Both the position numbers and the translations under genes were made by a program. This document shows, piece by piece, positions 1 through 8,679 of a stretch of 64,000 nt of DNA. The stretch is from the NCBI RefSeq assembly GCF_000147675.1, contig NZ_ADGQ01000050.1, forward strand, positions 1 to 64,000. The letters run 5' to 3'. Below the pieces are notes generated by a model. The model was not told the origin of the DNA. It was given only the letters and a program-made list of their open reading frames with translations, and searched no databases. Numbering within the stretch: position 1 is the first letter of the stretch; the number at the start of each line of letters is the position of its first letter. The DNA is from Peptostreptococcus stomatis DSM 17678. GTDB lineage: Bacteria; Bacillota; Clostridia; Peptostreptococcales; Peptostreptococcaceae.

Positions 1-81
1 ACATACTCCCATTTTATTGAATTAGACTAATATGTTTATAATAAGCAATCGATTAAATAGATAAAACGCTTTTAAAGATTT

Positions 82-819
82 TTATTTAGGCTTAACACTA
101 TAATCTATCTCATACAAGTTGTAATTTTTTATAATTGATATGAGTTTATCAGCGTATATTTTTTCTCCTTTAGCATTTGTAGTAGTTGCATAACCAGCAT
201 CTTCAAGTGCCTGAGCCTGGGCACGATAGGTATTTTTTTCAAAAAGTCCTGACTTCAGATACCTCTTATTTTTCATCAAAAAATTAGACCTATCAGTTAC
301 GCTATCCGCCCAAGAATTATATTTTCTAAAGTATGCATTTACGTGGCTGTTATAGTATTCCTTAGTATTAAATAATACCTTGTCACCATGCCATGAGGCG
401 TCTGCCTTTATACCATAAAGGTTGTTGGCATTTTTCGTTAATTTAGACCTACCCCAATTTGACTCTAATATGGCCTGGGCAATTGTTACAGAAGGAAGTA
501 GGCCAGTTTTTCTATACTCAACAATAGAAATTTCCTTTAGACTATCTATAAATTCCTGGTTACTCCTATTATTTTCTGTCATAATTTTAGTATCTATATT
601 ATCAAAATAACTAAATAAGTTTGCAAAAGTATAGGCAAAAATGATAAGAACTAATAGTATGATAAGGCGAAAAAATCTTTTTGGTCTTTTAGCTTTTTTA
701 CTGGTCTTAGATTTTCGATTTTTCTGCTTATACTTGTTATTTTTTCCACTAGCTTGTATTTTTTTCTTTCTAACTCTTCTGTCTAAACTAGTTATAAAAT
801 CACCTCCAATAACTACCAA
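82..819 (-). CDS. Membrane-anchored N-acetylglucosaminidase (GH73, FlgJ/LytG-like)
   Basis: Peptidoglycan glucosaminidase that should cleave glycan strands at the outer face of the membrane. A basic cytoplasmic N-terminus (about 45 residues, rich in Lys/Arg) is followed by one membrane segment (about residues 49-70) and a C-terminal glucosaminidase domain. That domain carries PSVTIAQAILESNWGRSKL, with the family's catalytic Glu in AILESNWG, and NNLYGIKA. It stands alone, divergent from nothing obvious. The start is doubtful: the longest frame begins TTG at 819 behind AAAGGA, but the best Shine-Dalgarno (GGAGGTG, 801-807) lies inside it and points at an ATA codon at 793-795. The domain call is firm; the start and the cellular role (growth or separation) are inference. 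Confidence 0.82.
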   Translation of the reverse strand: MVVIGGDFITSLDRRVRKKKIQASGKNNKYKQKNRKSKTSKKAKRPKRFFRLIILLVLIIFAYTFANLFSYFDNIDTKIMTENNRSNQEFIDSLKEISIVEYRKTGLLPSVTIAQAILESNWGRSKLTKNANNLYGIKADASWHGDKVLFNTKEYYNSHVNAYFRKYNSWADSVTDRSNFLMKNKRYLKSGLFEKNTYRAQAQALEDAGYATTTNAKGEKIYADKLISIIKNYNLYEIDYSVKPK

Positions 820-928
820 TTGATCCTTTTATATAGAATCTATAATTAGTTTACTAAGTCATAATAATAAGGATAAATCATAAAGCTTAATTTATGGTAA
901 TATAAGTTGAAAAATACCCTTGTTATAA

Positions 929-952
929 CAAAAAAACTGTGGAAGGCCACAG
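929..952 (-). terminator. Rho-independent terminator of rnpB
   Basis: Perfect 6-bp stem CTGTGG/CCACAG with an AAGG loop (937-952), followed on the minus strand by a run of T. It lies just beyond the 3' end of the RNase P RNA. Confidence 0.8.
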
Positions 953-960
953 TCTCTTTG

Positions 961-1290
961 TTAAGTATAGCTATAAGCGGAGTTCTGTATTTGATGATCA
1001 TCTTTCTAGGCCTATTGTCACCAATAGGCTCAAGCGGCCTACCTACCGGGAGATGCGAGCAACATCTCTTATTCCTATCTTGGCCTTGCACCAGGTGGGG
1101 TTTACATAGCCATATAGTCACCTATATGCTGGTGAGCTCTTACCTCGCCTTTCCATCCTTACCTATAAGGGCGGTTTATTTCTGTTGCACTATCCTTAAG
1201 ATCGCTCTCACTAGGCGTTACCTAGCACCCTGCTCTATGGAGCTCCGACTTTCCTCACGTATTTCTACCTGCGATCACCTGCTATACTTG
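961..1290 (-). ncRNA. rnpB: RNase P RNA (catalytic RNA subunit)
   Basis: RNA component of ribonuclease P, which matures the 5' ends of tRNAs. Read on the minus strand it shows hallmark conserved blocks: near the 5' end GAGGAAAGTC followed by an AGCTCC segment, then GCAGGGTGCTAGGTAACGCC, and the 3' block ACAGAACTCCGCTTATAG. The two ends pair as helix P1 (AAGTATAGC near 1282-1290 with GCTATACTT near 961-972), which fixes both boundaries to a few bases. A promoter lies immediately upstream and a terminator downstream, so it is a monocistronic gene. Any open frames across this stretch are spurious. Confidence 0.95.
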
Positions 1291-1296
1291 TTGACA

Positions 1297-1325
1297 ATTA
1301 TATCAAAAAGACAAATTATATGCAA
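1297..1325 (-). promoter_or_regulatory. rnpB promoter
   Basis: On the minus strand TTGCAT (1320-1325), a 17-bp spacer and a perfect TATAAT (1297-1302). The predicted start falls at about 1290, matching the 5' end of helix P1. Confidence 0.8.
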
Positions 1326-1350
1326 ATATTATTAACTAATTTTAAATAGT

Positions 1351-1381
1351 TTGAATCTAATAATAGAAAATATGCTATAAT
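1351..1381 (+). promoter_or_regulatory. Promoter of the SPOR-protein operon
   Basis: Extended -10 TGCTATAAT (TATAAT at 1376-1381) with a possible TTGAAT -35 at 1351-1356. The 19-bp spacer is long, so the TG extension probably matters. Transcription would start about 45 bases before the TTG start at 1434. Confidence 0.55.
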
Positions 1382-1433
1382 AGTAATGATAAACTGAAAT
1401 TTAGTAATAAAAAACTAATAAGGAGTGAATACA

Positions 1434-4277
1434 TTGAATAATAGCAGAGAATTAATTAGGTTAGCTGTTCTTGAAGTCAATGAAAGATATATTGATGACA
1501 AGTTTGCTATGAACAGCAACTTAAATGAAACGCTTAAAAATAAATTTGAAAAAGTAGATGAAAATGAAGAAAAATATATAGAACTTTTAAGATACAATAT
1601 AATATATTACAAGTCAATAATTAAAAAATTAGAGTATATACTTGAAATGTGGATACAGAATGACCTTATACAGGGTCACCAGTCTGTTGAAAAAAGTATA
1701 GAAAATATTAAAGCATCTTCTAGACAGTATGTAAATAAGGCCATGAAGAATGGTAATAAACATCTAAATGATAAGGATAGAAAGATATTTATGTCTTATG
1801 ACAAGAATTCAGGTGTTAAAAAAATTGAGAAGATAGAAAATGACTACAAGATACTTAATATCTATAAGGATGTTCTGGGAATGGTTATCACTGTAATCTC
1901 TGGGAATGTAGATAAGTATAAGGATATTCTAGATATGAGTACTGAAGAGGTTAAAATAGACCTGATGAATGAAATATTCACCATGATCAATGAGATACTT
2001 TTCAGTCAAGAAACCCCAATAGAGGAGTTTACAGATGAAGCCCTGGTAGAAGATGACGATATATCGGAAGAATACGAGCTGGCAGATGAAGACAAGTGCA
2101 TAAGTTTCACCAAGTATGTATCAATGATAAGTACACCTGAAATATCAGTTAAAATCAATGATATATTCAGGGATGCAGTACTTGCTGAAGATATTGAAGA
2201 AGATGATGCTTACGGTTTTTCAGAAGGCTTAAAAGATTATGTTTCATGTGTAGCTCTTTTAATGGACTATATTTCTGATGAAAATAAGCAGTATTTTATA
2301 AATACTTTCAGGATGATGGTTATAGGTCTTATAGATGAAAATGAGTTTAAAGAAGTAGTTGAAAGACTTGTAAGAAACAAGACATTTTTAAGCAAGTCTA
2401 GGTGGACAGCTTGTCACAAGCTTGTTAAATCAGACTTCAATATAGAAAATAATAATTTCTTTGGTAGACAGGTAGTTGATACTAGCTATGATAAGATAGA
2501 CTTTGCCCAGAAAATGGACCTATTGGATATGGGAATGGACCTTCCGATAGGAGAAAGAGTAGAGAATATTGTTGATGGTATAGATCATTATGGACAAGAA
2601 GATCAGGGTGGCTTTATATCTTCATTAAAGGATAATCTCTTTAAGAAAAAGAATAGGCAGGATTATGATACTGCTTCAGATGAGTATTATGATGATGAAT
2701 TTGAAGAGTATAATTATGATGAAATCAACGATGACGAAGACTATTATGAAAAAGATAGGATATCAGACAAGTTTAAGAATTTCTTTTCTAAGAAGTATAG
2801 GGGAGAAGAGTACTCTAGGTATTCAAATATGGATGAGGATGAGTATAATGACATAGATCCTAACCTGTTTAATGGTGATAAATCAATCCAGGATGAAAAC
2901 GCCCTAGCTATACTTATGATGAGGGAAAAGAATAGACGTAAGGAAGTCAGTGATAGCAAAAAAGAATACGATGAGCTAATAGATGAAAGACATTTAGCTG
3001 AAGAGATAATAAAACCAGGCATCAAGTCACTAGCAGGTAAGGCTGATATTGTATTTGAAGAAGGTGACTGTGTGTATCCTAAGAAAGGGCATACAGAAAG
3101 TCTTGAATCAAAACCCGTCTTTTATGGAGACTTACACAAAGAAGATGACAAGTATAAAGACTATGAAGTGTTGAATGAAAATCAAGAAGATACAGGAAGT
3201 CAAGAAGACGATATAGAAAATCAAGAGCAGGGATTAGATGATCAAAATCAGGCAGGCTATTCTTCAGATGACAGTCAATCATCTGAACAGAAAGAGGATG
3301 ATTTTGAAGAACTTGAAATGTTGATAGCTATGAATAAAGAAAATTCAGAAAGCCTGGAAGGACATGGTTCACAGGGTTCTCCAGATGAAAGCCATGTAAA
3401 AGAGCCTGAAGAAGATTATGGTGAAGATGATGAATATGACGATATAGACGATGGTCCTGGACTTGTGGACAGGTTCAAGGATTCCAAATTCTTTGCCAAG
3501 TTTACTAAATTAAAAGATGCAAGGGAAGAGAAAAAGTTAAAAGAAGAAGTTGATCCTGGTCAAAAGGAAGGCTTTATGGAAGTACTACCGAAGGCTAAGA
3601 TGGCTAGGGATGGCATAATTATAATTGTTATAATAGCAGTCCTATTCTCTTCATATATTTTCTTTATAAAGCAGTTTACAATGCCTTCAGTTGAGGAAAC
3701 TAACAATACAACAAAAAATGTGAAGGTTGAGAAAAAAGTTTCTGGTACAAATACAAGTGGAAAAGACAATCCTAAGTCAACAGCTGAAATAACACAAAAG
3801 ACCGAGGCTGAAAAGCTTAGAGATGAAAATGAAACCAGGGCCAGTGAATTAGATAGGCAGGCAGAACAGTATAAAAATGGTAAGGGTATTTACTATACTG
3901 TTTTTGTGGGTGCCACTAAGGATAAGGATGGGGCTGAGTCTGTGGCAAATAATTTTGCCAAGAGGGGGGTCCAGGCCCAGGTCGTTAGAAATGCAGGCTA
4001 CTATATGCTAAAGGTAGGAGAATTCTTTGACTACAATGATGCTTATGCAAAGTCAAAGTCAATATCTGCAAAAGGTATACAGAACTATATTGCTAGTCAG
4101 AATAAGTACTATGACTTGAAGATTAGTGCCTATAAAATAAGGATACCTAACCTATCTAAGGACCAGTTGAAAACTGACTACAATGATTTGAGGAATCAAA
4201 TATCTTCAACTGGAAAGAATGCATCTTATGTTACTAATTTAGATGAGATATACGAACAAGCGCTTAAGGATAATTAA
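1434..4277 (+). CDS. Large acidic single-pass membrane protein with C-terminal SPOR domain
   Basis: About 947 residues. The first ~720 are cytoplasmic: an apparently helical region (to about 400), then a long Asp/Glu/Tyr-rich low-complexity stretch (about 410-700). One membrane helix follows (GIIIIVIIAVLFSSYIFFI, about 727-745), then a short linker and an external SPOR-like domain (about 819-890: GIYYTVFVGATK...GVQAQVV...YYMLKVGEF). SPOR domains bind denuded septal peptidoglycan, so a division or cell-wall role is likely. I choose TTG at 1434 because AGGAG (1421-1425) overlaps the alternative GTG at 1425. First gene of an operon with three more genes. The function of the cytoplasmic part is unknown to me. 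Confidence 0.7.
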   Translation: MNNSRELIRLAVLEVNERYIDDKFAMNSNLNETLKNKFEKVDENEEKYIELLRYNIIYYKSIIKKLEYILEMWIQNDLIQGHQSVEKSIENIKASSRQYVNKAMKNGNKHLNDKDRKIFMSYDKNSGVKKIEKIENDYKILNIYKDVLGMVITVISGNVDKYKDILDMSTEEVKIDLMNEIFTMINEILFSQETPIEEFTDEALVEDDDISEEYELADEDKCISFTKYVSMISTPEISVKINDIFRDAVLAEDIEEDDAYGFSEGLKDYVSCVALLMDYISDENKQYFINTFRMMVIGLIDENEFKEVVERLVRNKTFLSKSRWTACHKLVKSDFNIENNNFFGRQVVDTSYDKIDFAQKMDLLDMGMDLPIGERVENIVDGIDHYGQEDQGGFISSLKDNLFKKKNRQDYDTASDEYYDDEFEEYNYDEINDDEDYYEKDRISDKFKNFFSKKYRGEEYSRYSNMDEDEYNDIDPNLFNGDKSIQDENALAILMMREKNRRKEVSDSKKEYDELIDERHLAEEIIKPGIKSLAGKADIVFEEGDCVYPKKGHTESLESKPVFYGDLHKEDDKYKDYEVLNENQEDTGSQEDDIENQEQGLDDQNQAGYSSDDSQSSEQKEDDFEELEMLIAMNKENSESLEGHGSQGSPDESHVKEPEEDYGEDDEYDDIDDGPGLVDRFKDSKFFAKFTKLKDAREEKKLKEEVDPGQKEGFMEVLPKAKMARDGIIIIVIIAVLFSSYIFFIKQFTMPSVEETNNTTKNVKVEKKVSGTNTSGKDNPKSTAEITQKTEAEKLRDENETRASELDRQAEQYKNGKGIYYTVFVGATKDKDGAESVANNFAKRGVQAQVVRNAGYYMLKVGEFFDYNDAYAKSKSISAKGIQNYIASQNKYYDLKISAYKIRIPNLSKDQLKTDYNDLRNQISSTGKNASYVTNLDEIYEQALKDN

Positions 4278-4291
4278 GGAGGTCACAGGTT

Positions 4292-6271
4292 TTGTTAAAG
4301 GATAGTGAAAGAGTAGTATTTAAAATAAAATCTGGATATAGCTTAAATGGATTAGTTGACTTCAACCTTGAGGACAAGTATTTGCAATTTACTAACCTTG
4401 GAAACATTTATGTTTCCAAGGTTGATTCTTTACAAGGGGAAAACGAAGATTACATATACTATGACTTGTCTACAGAAGGCCAAAAGTTATATACAGAGAT
4501 AGATGGGGATAGTGTAAGTGTAATTGCAGATTCCATACCATTTATGAGGGTTAAGGATGGCGAATCCTATAGGGTATACCCATCATTGATAATGGTATTA
4601 GACCTATTTGAATTGGTAAAGATAGGACAGAATTCTAAAAAGTTCATCTTTGATATTCAGGGTGGAAACCTAATTATGAATGCTGATGGAGACCTATATA
4701 CTGGTATTTTAGAATATGAGGATAGCAGGTTAGTATTTGTTAGTAGTGGGAAGAGGTTTGAATTTAGTCTTTATGACCTTGAGTCTTATACCAATACAGA
4801 CAATATGTTGAATATAAAGGGCTATTTCTATATTGATTTCCAATCAAGAGTATATAGGGATATTAGCTTCATGGGTAGGATAAATAAGGCAAGTATACCA
4901 AAGAATATAGATGAAATAGTAAAGAATAATTCGAAAATAGGTAGGTTGCCTGCCCAAGACCCAATAGTATTTTGTAAACTATCGGGTAGGCTTAGGTCTA
5001 ACGAATATTTAAACAAGAATATGTTTTTGATTAGACATGAAGACCTATATGTTCTATATGAAAAGAAAAATAAGAAAGAATTAGTGTGTAAGGAAAGGTC
5101 TCTTTTTACTAGCTACTATATAGGTGATGATAATTATATAGTGTATGACGGACAAGATGTATTCACACTTTATATTGACTCTGATTCAGCCAAAAAGGTT
5201 GGATTTGATTCATTAAAGGCAATAGAAAATAAGTCAATAGGTTTTTCTAAGGAGTTTAGGCCCTTCTTTATCGAGATAGATGATGATTATATATCAATAA
5301 TGAAGGCAGAAGACAAGTGTATCTTGGATATAGAAAAAAGTTCTATATCTAATATTTCTGTAAATGAAGACCTCTTCGAAAGTGAGGGATTTGTTGGTGT
5401 AGAAATTAAATTCAAGGATAAACTTGTCATTATGAATTTGAAGAGGGAGATAATCACGGACCTATCTGCCAATATTTTTTCTGAATACCAGAAGTCCCTA
5501 CTAGAGACCACCAATCTTGATGAAGTATATGACAACTGGATAAAGTCAGTGTCAGATATGGTGATATTCAATTTTTTTGGACATATATATCATATGAACA
5601 GCAAGTATTCATATATGATGAATAATAATATTGACCTGGCAGACAAGGTTGACTTTATAAACTATTTATACAGTGACCTACAGGACCAGCTTAGTAATAT
5701 AGACCTAATAACAGTACATATGTCAGATATACTGGAGAGAAGTGAAGAAAGATACTTCAAGTCTCTAGATTTGACTTGTGATTTGACTGATATATCAAGA
5801 CTCCAGAGACATTTCTTTGACCTGAGAAATGATATAAAGATGGATATAAACGGGATTATAGGTCTTATAGACAAGATGTCATATATGATACTACCTGATG
5901 AAATGAGAAAATCAAGCATCAGAATGTTAAGGGAAGCTCAAATATACCAGATAGACCTACATGCAGATATGGCCTACCAGAAACTTGAACATATAATTTA
6001 TAATCTTCTTCCACATTATGTGGCTAAAACTGTAAAGACGGTATTTGAGACTTACTACAGTTTTTATCCAAACTACAGACAACTTGATGAAGAAAACTTG
6101 AAGATAGAACTAATGGAAAGGATAAAATCTACCCATATTTTCAGACAGTTTAATATCAATAAAGAGTCAAAGGTCTTAAGAAAGGATATTATAGAAGACC
6201 TATACTCTCTTATGAAGTTTGGAAGCATGAAGATAGACAGTGAATACTATTTCACTGGTGGGTATAGATAG
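4292..6271 (+). CDS. Hypothetical protein, 659 residues
   Basis: I do not recognise this protein. It has no signal peptide and no clear membrane segment, so it is probably cytoplasmic. The first ~350 residues look beta-rich, with many short alternating strands; the last ~250 look helical and rich in Asp, Ile, Tyr and Lys. It starts with TTG behind an excellent AAGGAGGTCA, 14 bases after the SPOR gene, and ends 8 bases before a 58-residue gene. Co-transcription with the SPOR membrane protein suggests a shared envelope or division function, but that rests on context only. Confidence 0.6.
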   Translation: MLKDSERVVFKIKSGYSLNGLVDFNLEDKYLQFTNLGNIYVSKVDSLQGENEDYIYYDLSTEGQKLYTEIDGDSVSVIADSIPFMRVKDGESYRVYPSLIMVLDLFELVKIGQNSKKFIFDIQGGNLIMNADGDLYTGILEYEDSRLVFVSSGKRFEFSLYDLESYTNTDNMLNIKGYFYIDFQSRVYRDISFMGRINKASIPKNIDEIVKNNSKIGRLPAQDPIVFCKLSGRLRSNEYLNKNMFLIRHEDLYVLYEKKNKKELVCKERSLFTSYYIGDDNYIVYDGQDVFTLYIDSDSAKKVGFDSLKAIENKSIGFSKEFRPFFIEIDDDYISIMKAEDKCILDIEKSSISNISVNEDLFESEGFVGVEIKFKDKLVIMNLKREIITDLSANIFSEYQKSLLETTNLDEVYDNWIKSVSDMVIFNFFGHIYHMNSKYSYMMNNNIDLADKVDFINYLYSDLQDQLSNIDLITVHMSDILERSEERYFKSLDLTCDLTDISRLQRHFFDLRNDIKMDINGIIGLIDKMSYMILPDEMRKSSIRMLREAQIYQIDLHADMAYQKLEHIIYNLLPHYVAKTVKTVFETYYSFYPNYRQLDEENLKIELMERIKSTHIFRQFNINKESKVLRKDIIEDLYSLMKFGSMKIDSEYYFTGGYR

Positions 6272-6279
6272 GAGGTCTT

Positions 6280-6456
6280 ATGTTAATAGATGAAATAATG
6301 GCAAAGGAATTTCGCTTATGTAATTTTGTAGCCAGAGAAAAAAGTGTGAAATATAAGGAAATAGATTTAGATGACTTGCTAGTAGCTGATACTAATATTG
6401 ATAGGGATAATATTATTGAAATAGTTGACCCGGAAGTTTCTAGTAAGCTGATATAG
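6280..6456 (+). CDS. Small hypothetical protein, 58 residues
   Basis: Short gene beginning ATG at 6280 six bases after a GGAGG that overlaps the previous stop, and ending TAG at 6454-6456 inside the TAGGAGG that serves galE. The product starts MLIDEIMAKEF, is acidic, has no membrane segment and contains one Cys. The tight packing on both sides (8 and 11 bases), its own ribosome site and codon use like its neighbours argue that it is real. The function is unknown; it may be an accessory of the upstream 659-residue protein. Confidence 0.6.
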   Translation: MLIDEIMAKEFRLCNFVAREKSVKYKEIDLDDLLVADTNIDRDNIIEIVDPEVSSKLI

Positions 6457-6467
6457 GAGGTAAGTGG

Positions 6468-7490
6468 ATGAAAAATATTTTATTAGCCGGCGGAGCTGGT
6501 TATATTGGAAGTCATACTGCTGTTGAATTATTGAATTCAGGATATGGTGTTGTAATAGTAGATAACCTATCTAATAGCTATAAGACTGTTATAGACAGGA
6601 TAGAAAAGATAACATCTAAGACTCTTAAATTTTATGAAATAGATACCAGGTCTTCCGACTTGGAAAAAGTATTTCAAGAGAATCATATAGATGCTGTTGT
6701 TGACTTTGCAGCTTATAAGGCAGTTGGTGACTCTGTAGCCAATCCATTAAAGTACTATGATAACAACCTTCTTTCACTAATAAATATGTTGACTATAATA
6801 TCTAAGTACAATGTGCATAACTTTGTATTTAGCTCTTCTGCAACTGTTTATGGAGATTTAGAAGTTGAAGATCTACCAGCTAGGGAAGACTACAAGTTAT
6901 CAACTGCAAATCCTTATGGGACTACCAAGCTTATGGGAGAAGAAATTATAAAAGATGCCTGCCATGCTAACAGTAAGTTAAATGCAATCATCCTAAGATA
7001 TTTCAATCCTATTGGAGCCCATGAGTCAGGCATTATAGGTGAAGATTGCGGTGGGATACCAGCCAATATTATGCCGTATTTAACTAAGGTTGCAATAGGA
7101 GAGTTGCCACATATAAATGTCTTTGGTAATGACTACAGGACTAAGGATGGAACTGGTGTAAGAGACTATATCCATGTTGTTGACCTGGCCAAGGGCCACG
7201 TAAAGGCAATAGAAAAACTACTTGGTGAAAAGATAGGATTAGATTATTATAATCTAGGAACTGGCCAGGGATATAGTGTAATGGAACTTATTGAATCTTT
7301 TTCTAAGGCTTGTGGAAAAGATATACCATATAAGATTGGGCCAAGGAGAGAAGGGGATATAGATATGTCATATGCAGATTCATCAAAGGCTGAAAGAGAC
7401 CTTGGATGGAGGGCTGAATTTGATATAGATAGGATGTGTCAGGACTCTTGGAGATGGCAAAAAAATAATCCTAAAGGTTATGAAGAATAG
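6468..7490 (+). CDS. galE: UDP-glucose 4-epimerase
   Basis: NAD-dependent epimerase that interconverts UDP-glucose and UDP-galactose (possibly also the GlcNAc/GalNAc forms) in the Leloir pathway and in sugar-nucleotide supply for surface polymers. 340 residues, the usual length. It has the Rossmann GGAGYIGSH at the N-terminus, the SSSATVYG serine, Tyr150-x3-Lys154 (YGTTK), and the family segment GTGVRDYIHVVDLA. Start ATG with GGAGG eight bases upstream. It closes the operon that begins with the SPOR protein, which fits a cell-surface theme. Substrate breadth cannot be read from sequence. Confidence 0.95.
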   Translation: MKNILLAGGAGYIGSHTAVELLNSGYGVVIVDNLSNSYKTVIDRIEKITSKTLKFYEIDTRSSDLEKVFQENHIDAVVDFAAYKAVGDSVANPLKYYDNNLLSLINMLTIISKYNVHNFVFSSSATVYGDLEVEDLPAREDYKLSTANPYGTTKLMGEEIIKDACHANSKLNAIILRYFNPIGAHESGIIGEDCGGIPANIMPYLTKVAIGELPHINVFGNDYRTKDGTGVRDYIHVVDLAKGHVKAIEKLLGEKIGLDYYNLGTGQGYSVMELIESFSKACGKDIPYKIGPRREGDIDMSYADSSKAERDLGWRAEFDIDRMCQDSWRWQKNNPKGYEE

Positions 7491-7565
7491 ATACTATAGT
7501 CTTGAACATATATTATAGTTGAACTATAGATACCTAGGAATATGCGTAAACTAAAGAGGTGTAGA

Positions 7566-8669
7566 ATGTTAAAAAAAATAATGATGTTCTGTTTAGCTTC
7601 TATAATTGCAGTCGGCCTGGCTGCATGCAATAAAAGTCAAAACACAAAAAAGGATACATTAGACATGACAGATAATAAGGCAGAAATAACTGTATATATA
7701 GATAAGGGTACTAAGGTCGACCCCAAGTATTTGACTAACGGAAAGGTTGCCATAAATTACCTACCGAATACCAAGGGAAATTTTGGCAAGGATTATGTCG
7801 ACAAAATCATAAATAATATAGATAAAAGTGTGAAGGTAGTCATTATATCCACTAATAAGAGCGGCTTAGAGCCAGTTTTTAAGGGGGTAAAGAAAAAACT
7901 ACCAGGTGTGGTTACAGTAGCCAATGGAATTGGTGAACTATCTTCTATAGATAGGTACATGGTTGCCAAGGATAAGAATATAGATATTGGTCTTGTAGAG
8001 TCTAGATATTCTGGCAGAGAATCTCTTATAACAGCCAAGGAAATGTCGGCAAAGAACTTTATTTATCTTGTGTCTAAGGATAATGCAACTTCTAAAAAAA
8101 TCATAGAAGACATTAATAGGGCTAGACTGGTTGCTGAAAAATATCAAGTTAATTTTACTGTAGAAGAGGTCGGAGATAAGTTAGAAGACCTACAGAAAAA
8201 ATTGGATGCAATGGATGAAAATACAAAGTCTAGCACTGCAATCTATCCATCTGATGAGATGTATTCAGACTTTTGTCTAGATAATCTTATAAAGAACAAG
8301 TTTATAGTGCCAAATATTAACTCATCTAATGATGGAGACCTAGTGGCAAATAAACTGGGCCTTAAAAGCATGGACCAGTACAAGTCAAGAGAAGATTTTG
8401 ACAAGGCGGTTTCATATCAACTTGCTAAGAGAGGGCTTAAAAGTAAACTAGCAGGTATATCCGAATCAAGAAGGGCTCTAACTACTGAGTTGGTAATTGA
8501 AGTAGCTAATTATATGTATGAAAAAAATTTCACCCTAGAAGAGTGTTATACAAATATATCTTTACTAAATAGGGCCAATACTAATTTGAATCTTGGTCTA
8601 AACTTTGATAGCCTAGGAATTGCCTATGGGTATTTCAGGGAGCTTAGCTTCCTGACTAGAATTTATTAA
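7566..8669 (+). CDS. Lipoprotein, DUF3798-like / periplasmic-binding-like fold (first of tandem pair)
   Basis: Exported lipoprotein: signal peptide with lipobox VGLAAC near residues 17-22 of the chosen start. The mature part alternates strand and helix in a Rossmann-like way (VKVVIISTNKSGLEPVF..., GVVTVANGIGEL...). The segment MSAKNFIYLVSKDNA and the downstream order resemble the DUF3798 family of extracellular proteins; that assignment is from memory and moderate. ATG at 7566 is preferred because AGAGGTG precedes it; an in-frame ATG at 7542 has no good site. The next gene, 10 bases on, is a diverged paralog. The ligand is unknown. Confidence 0.65.
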   Translation: MLKKIMMFCLASIIAVGLAACNKSQNTKKDTLDMTDNKAEITVYIDKGTKVDPKYLTNGKVAINYLPNTKGNFGKDYVDKIINNIDKSVKVVIISTNKSGLEPVFKGVKKKLPGVVTVANGIGELSSIDRYMVAKDKNIDIGLVESRYSGRESLITAKEMSAKNFIYLVSKDNATSKKIIEDINRARLVAEKYQVNFTVEEVGDKLEDLQKKLDAMDENTKSSTAIYPSDEMYSDFCLDNLIKNKFIVPNINSSNDGDLVANKLGLKSMDQYKSREDFDKAVSYQLAKRGLKSKLAGISESRRALTTELVIEVANYMYEKNFTLEECYTNISLLNRANTNLNLGLNFDSLGIAYGYFRELSFLTRIY

Positions 8670-8679
8670 GGAGGTGCTT

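Noticed and set aside
1-81. Left edge of the window
   Set aside because: AT-rich, with no coding frame, hairpin or RNA motif that I can support.
846-1335. Open frames on both strands across 846-1335
   Set aside because: They lie over the RNase P RNA, whose conserved blocks, promoter and terminator explain the stretch.
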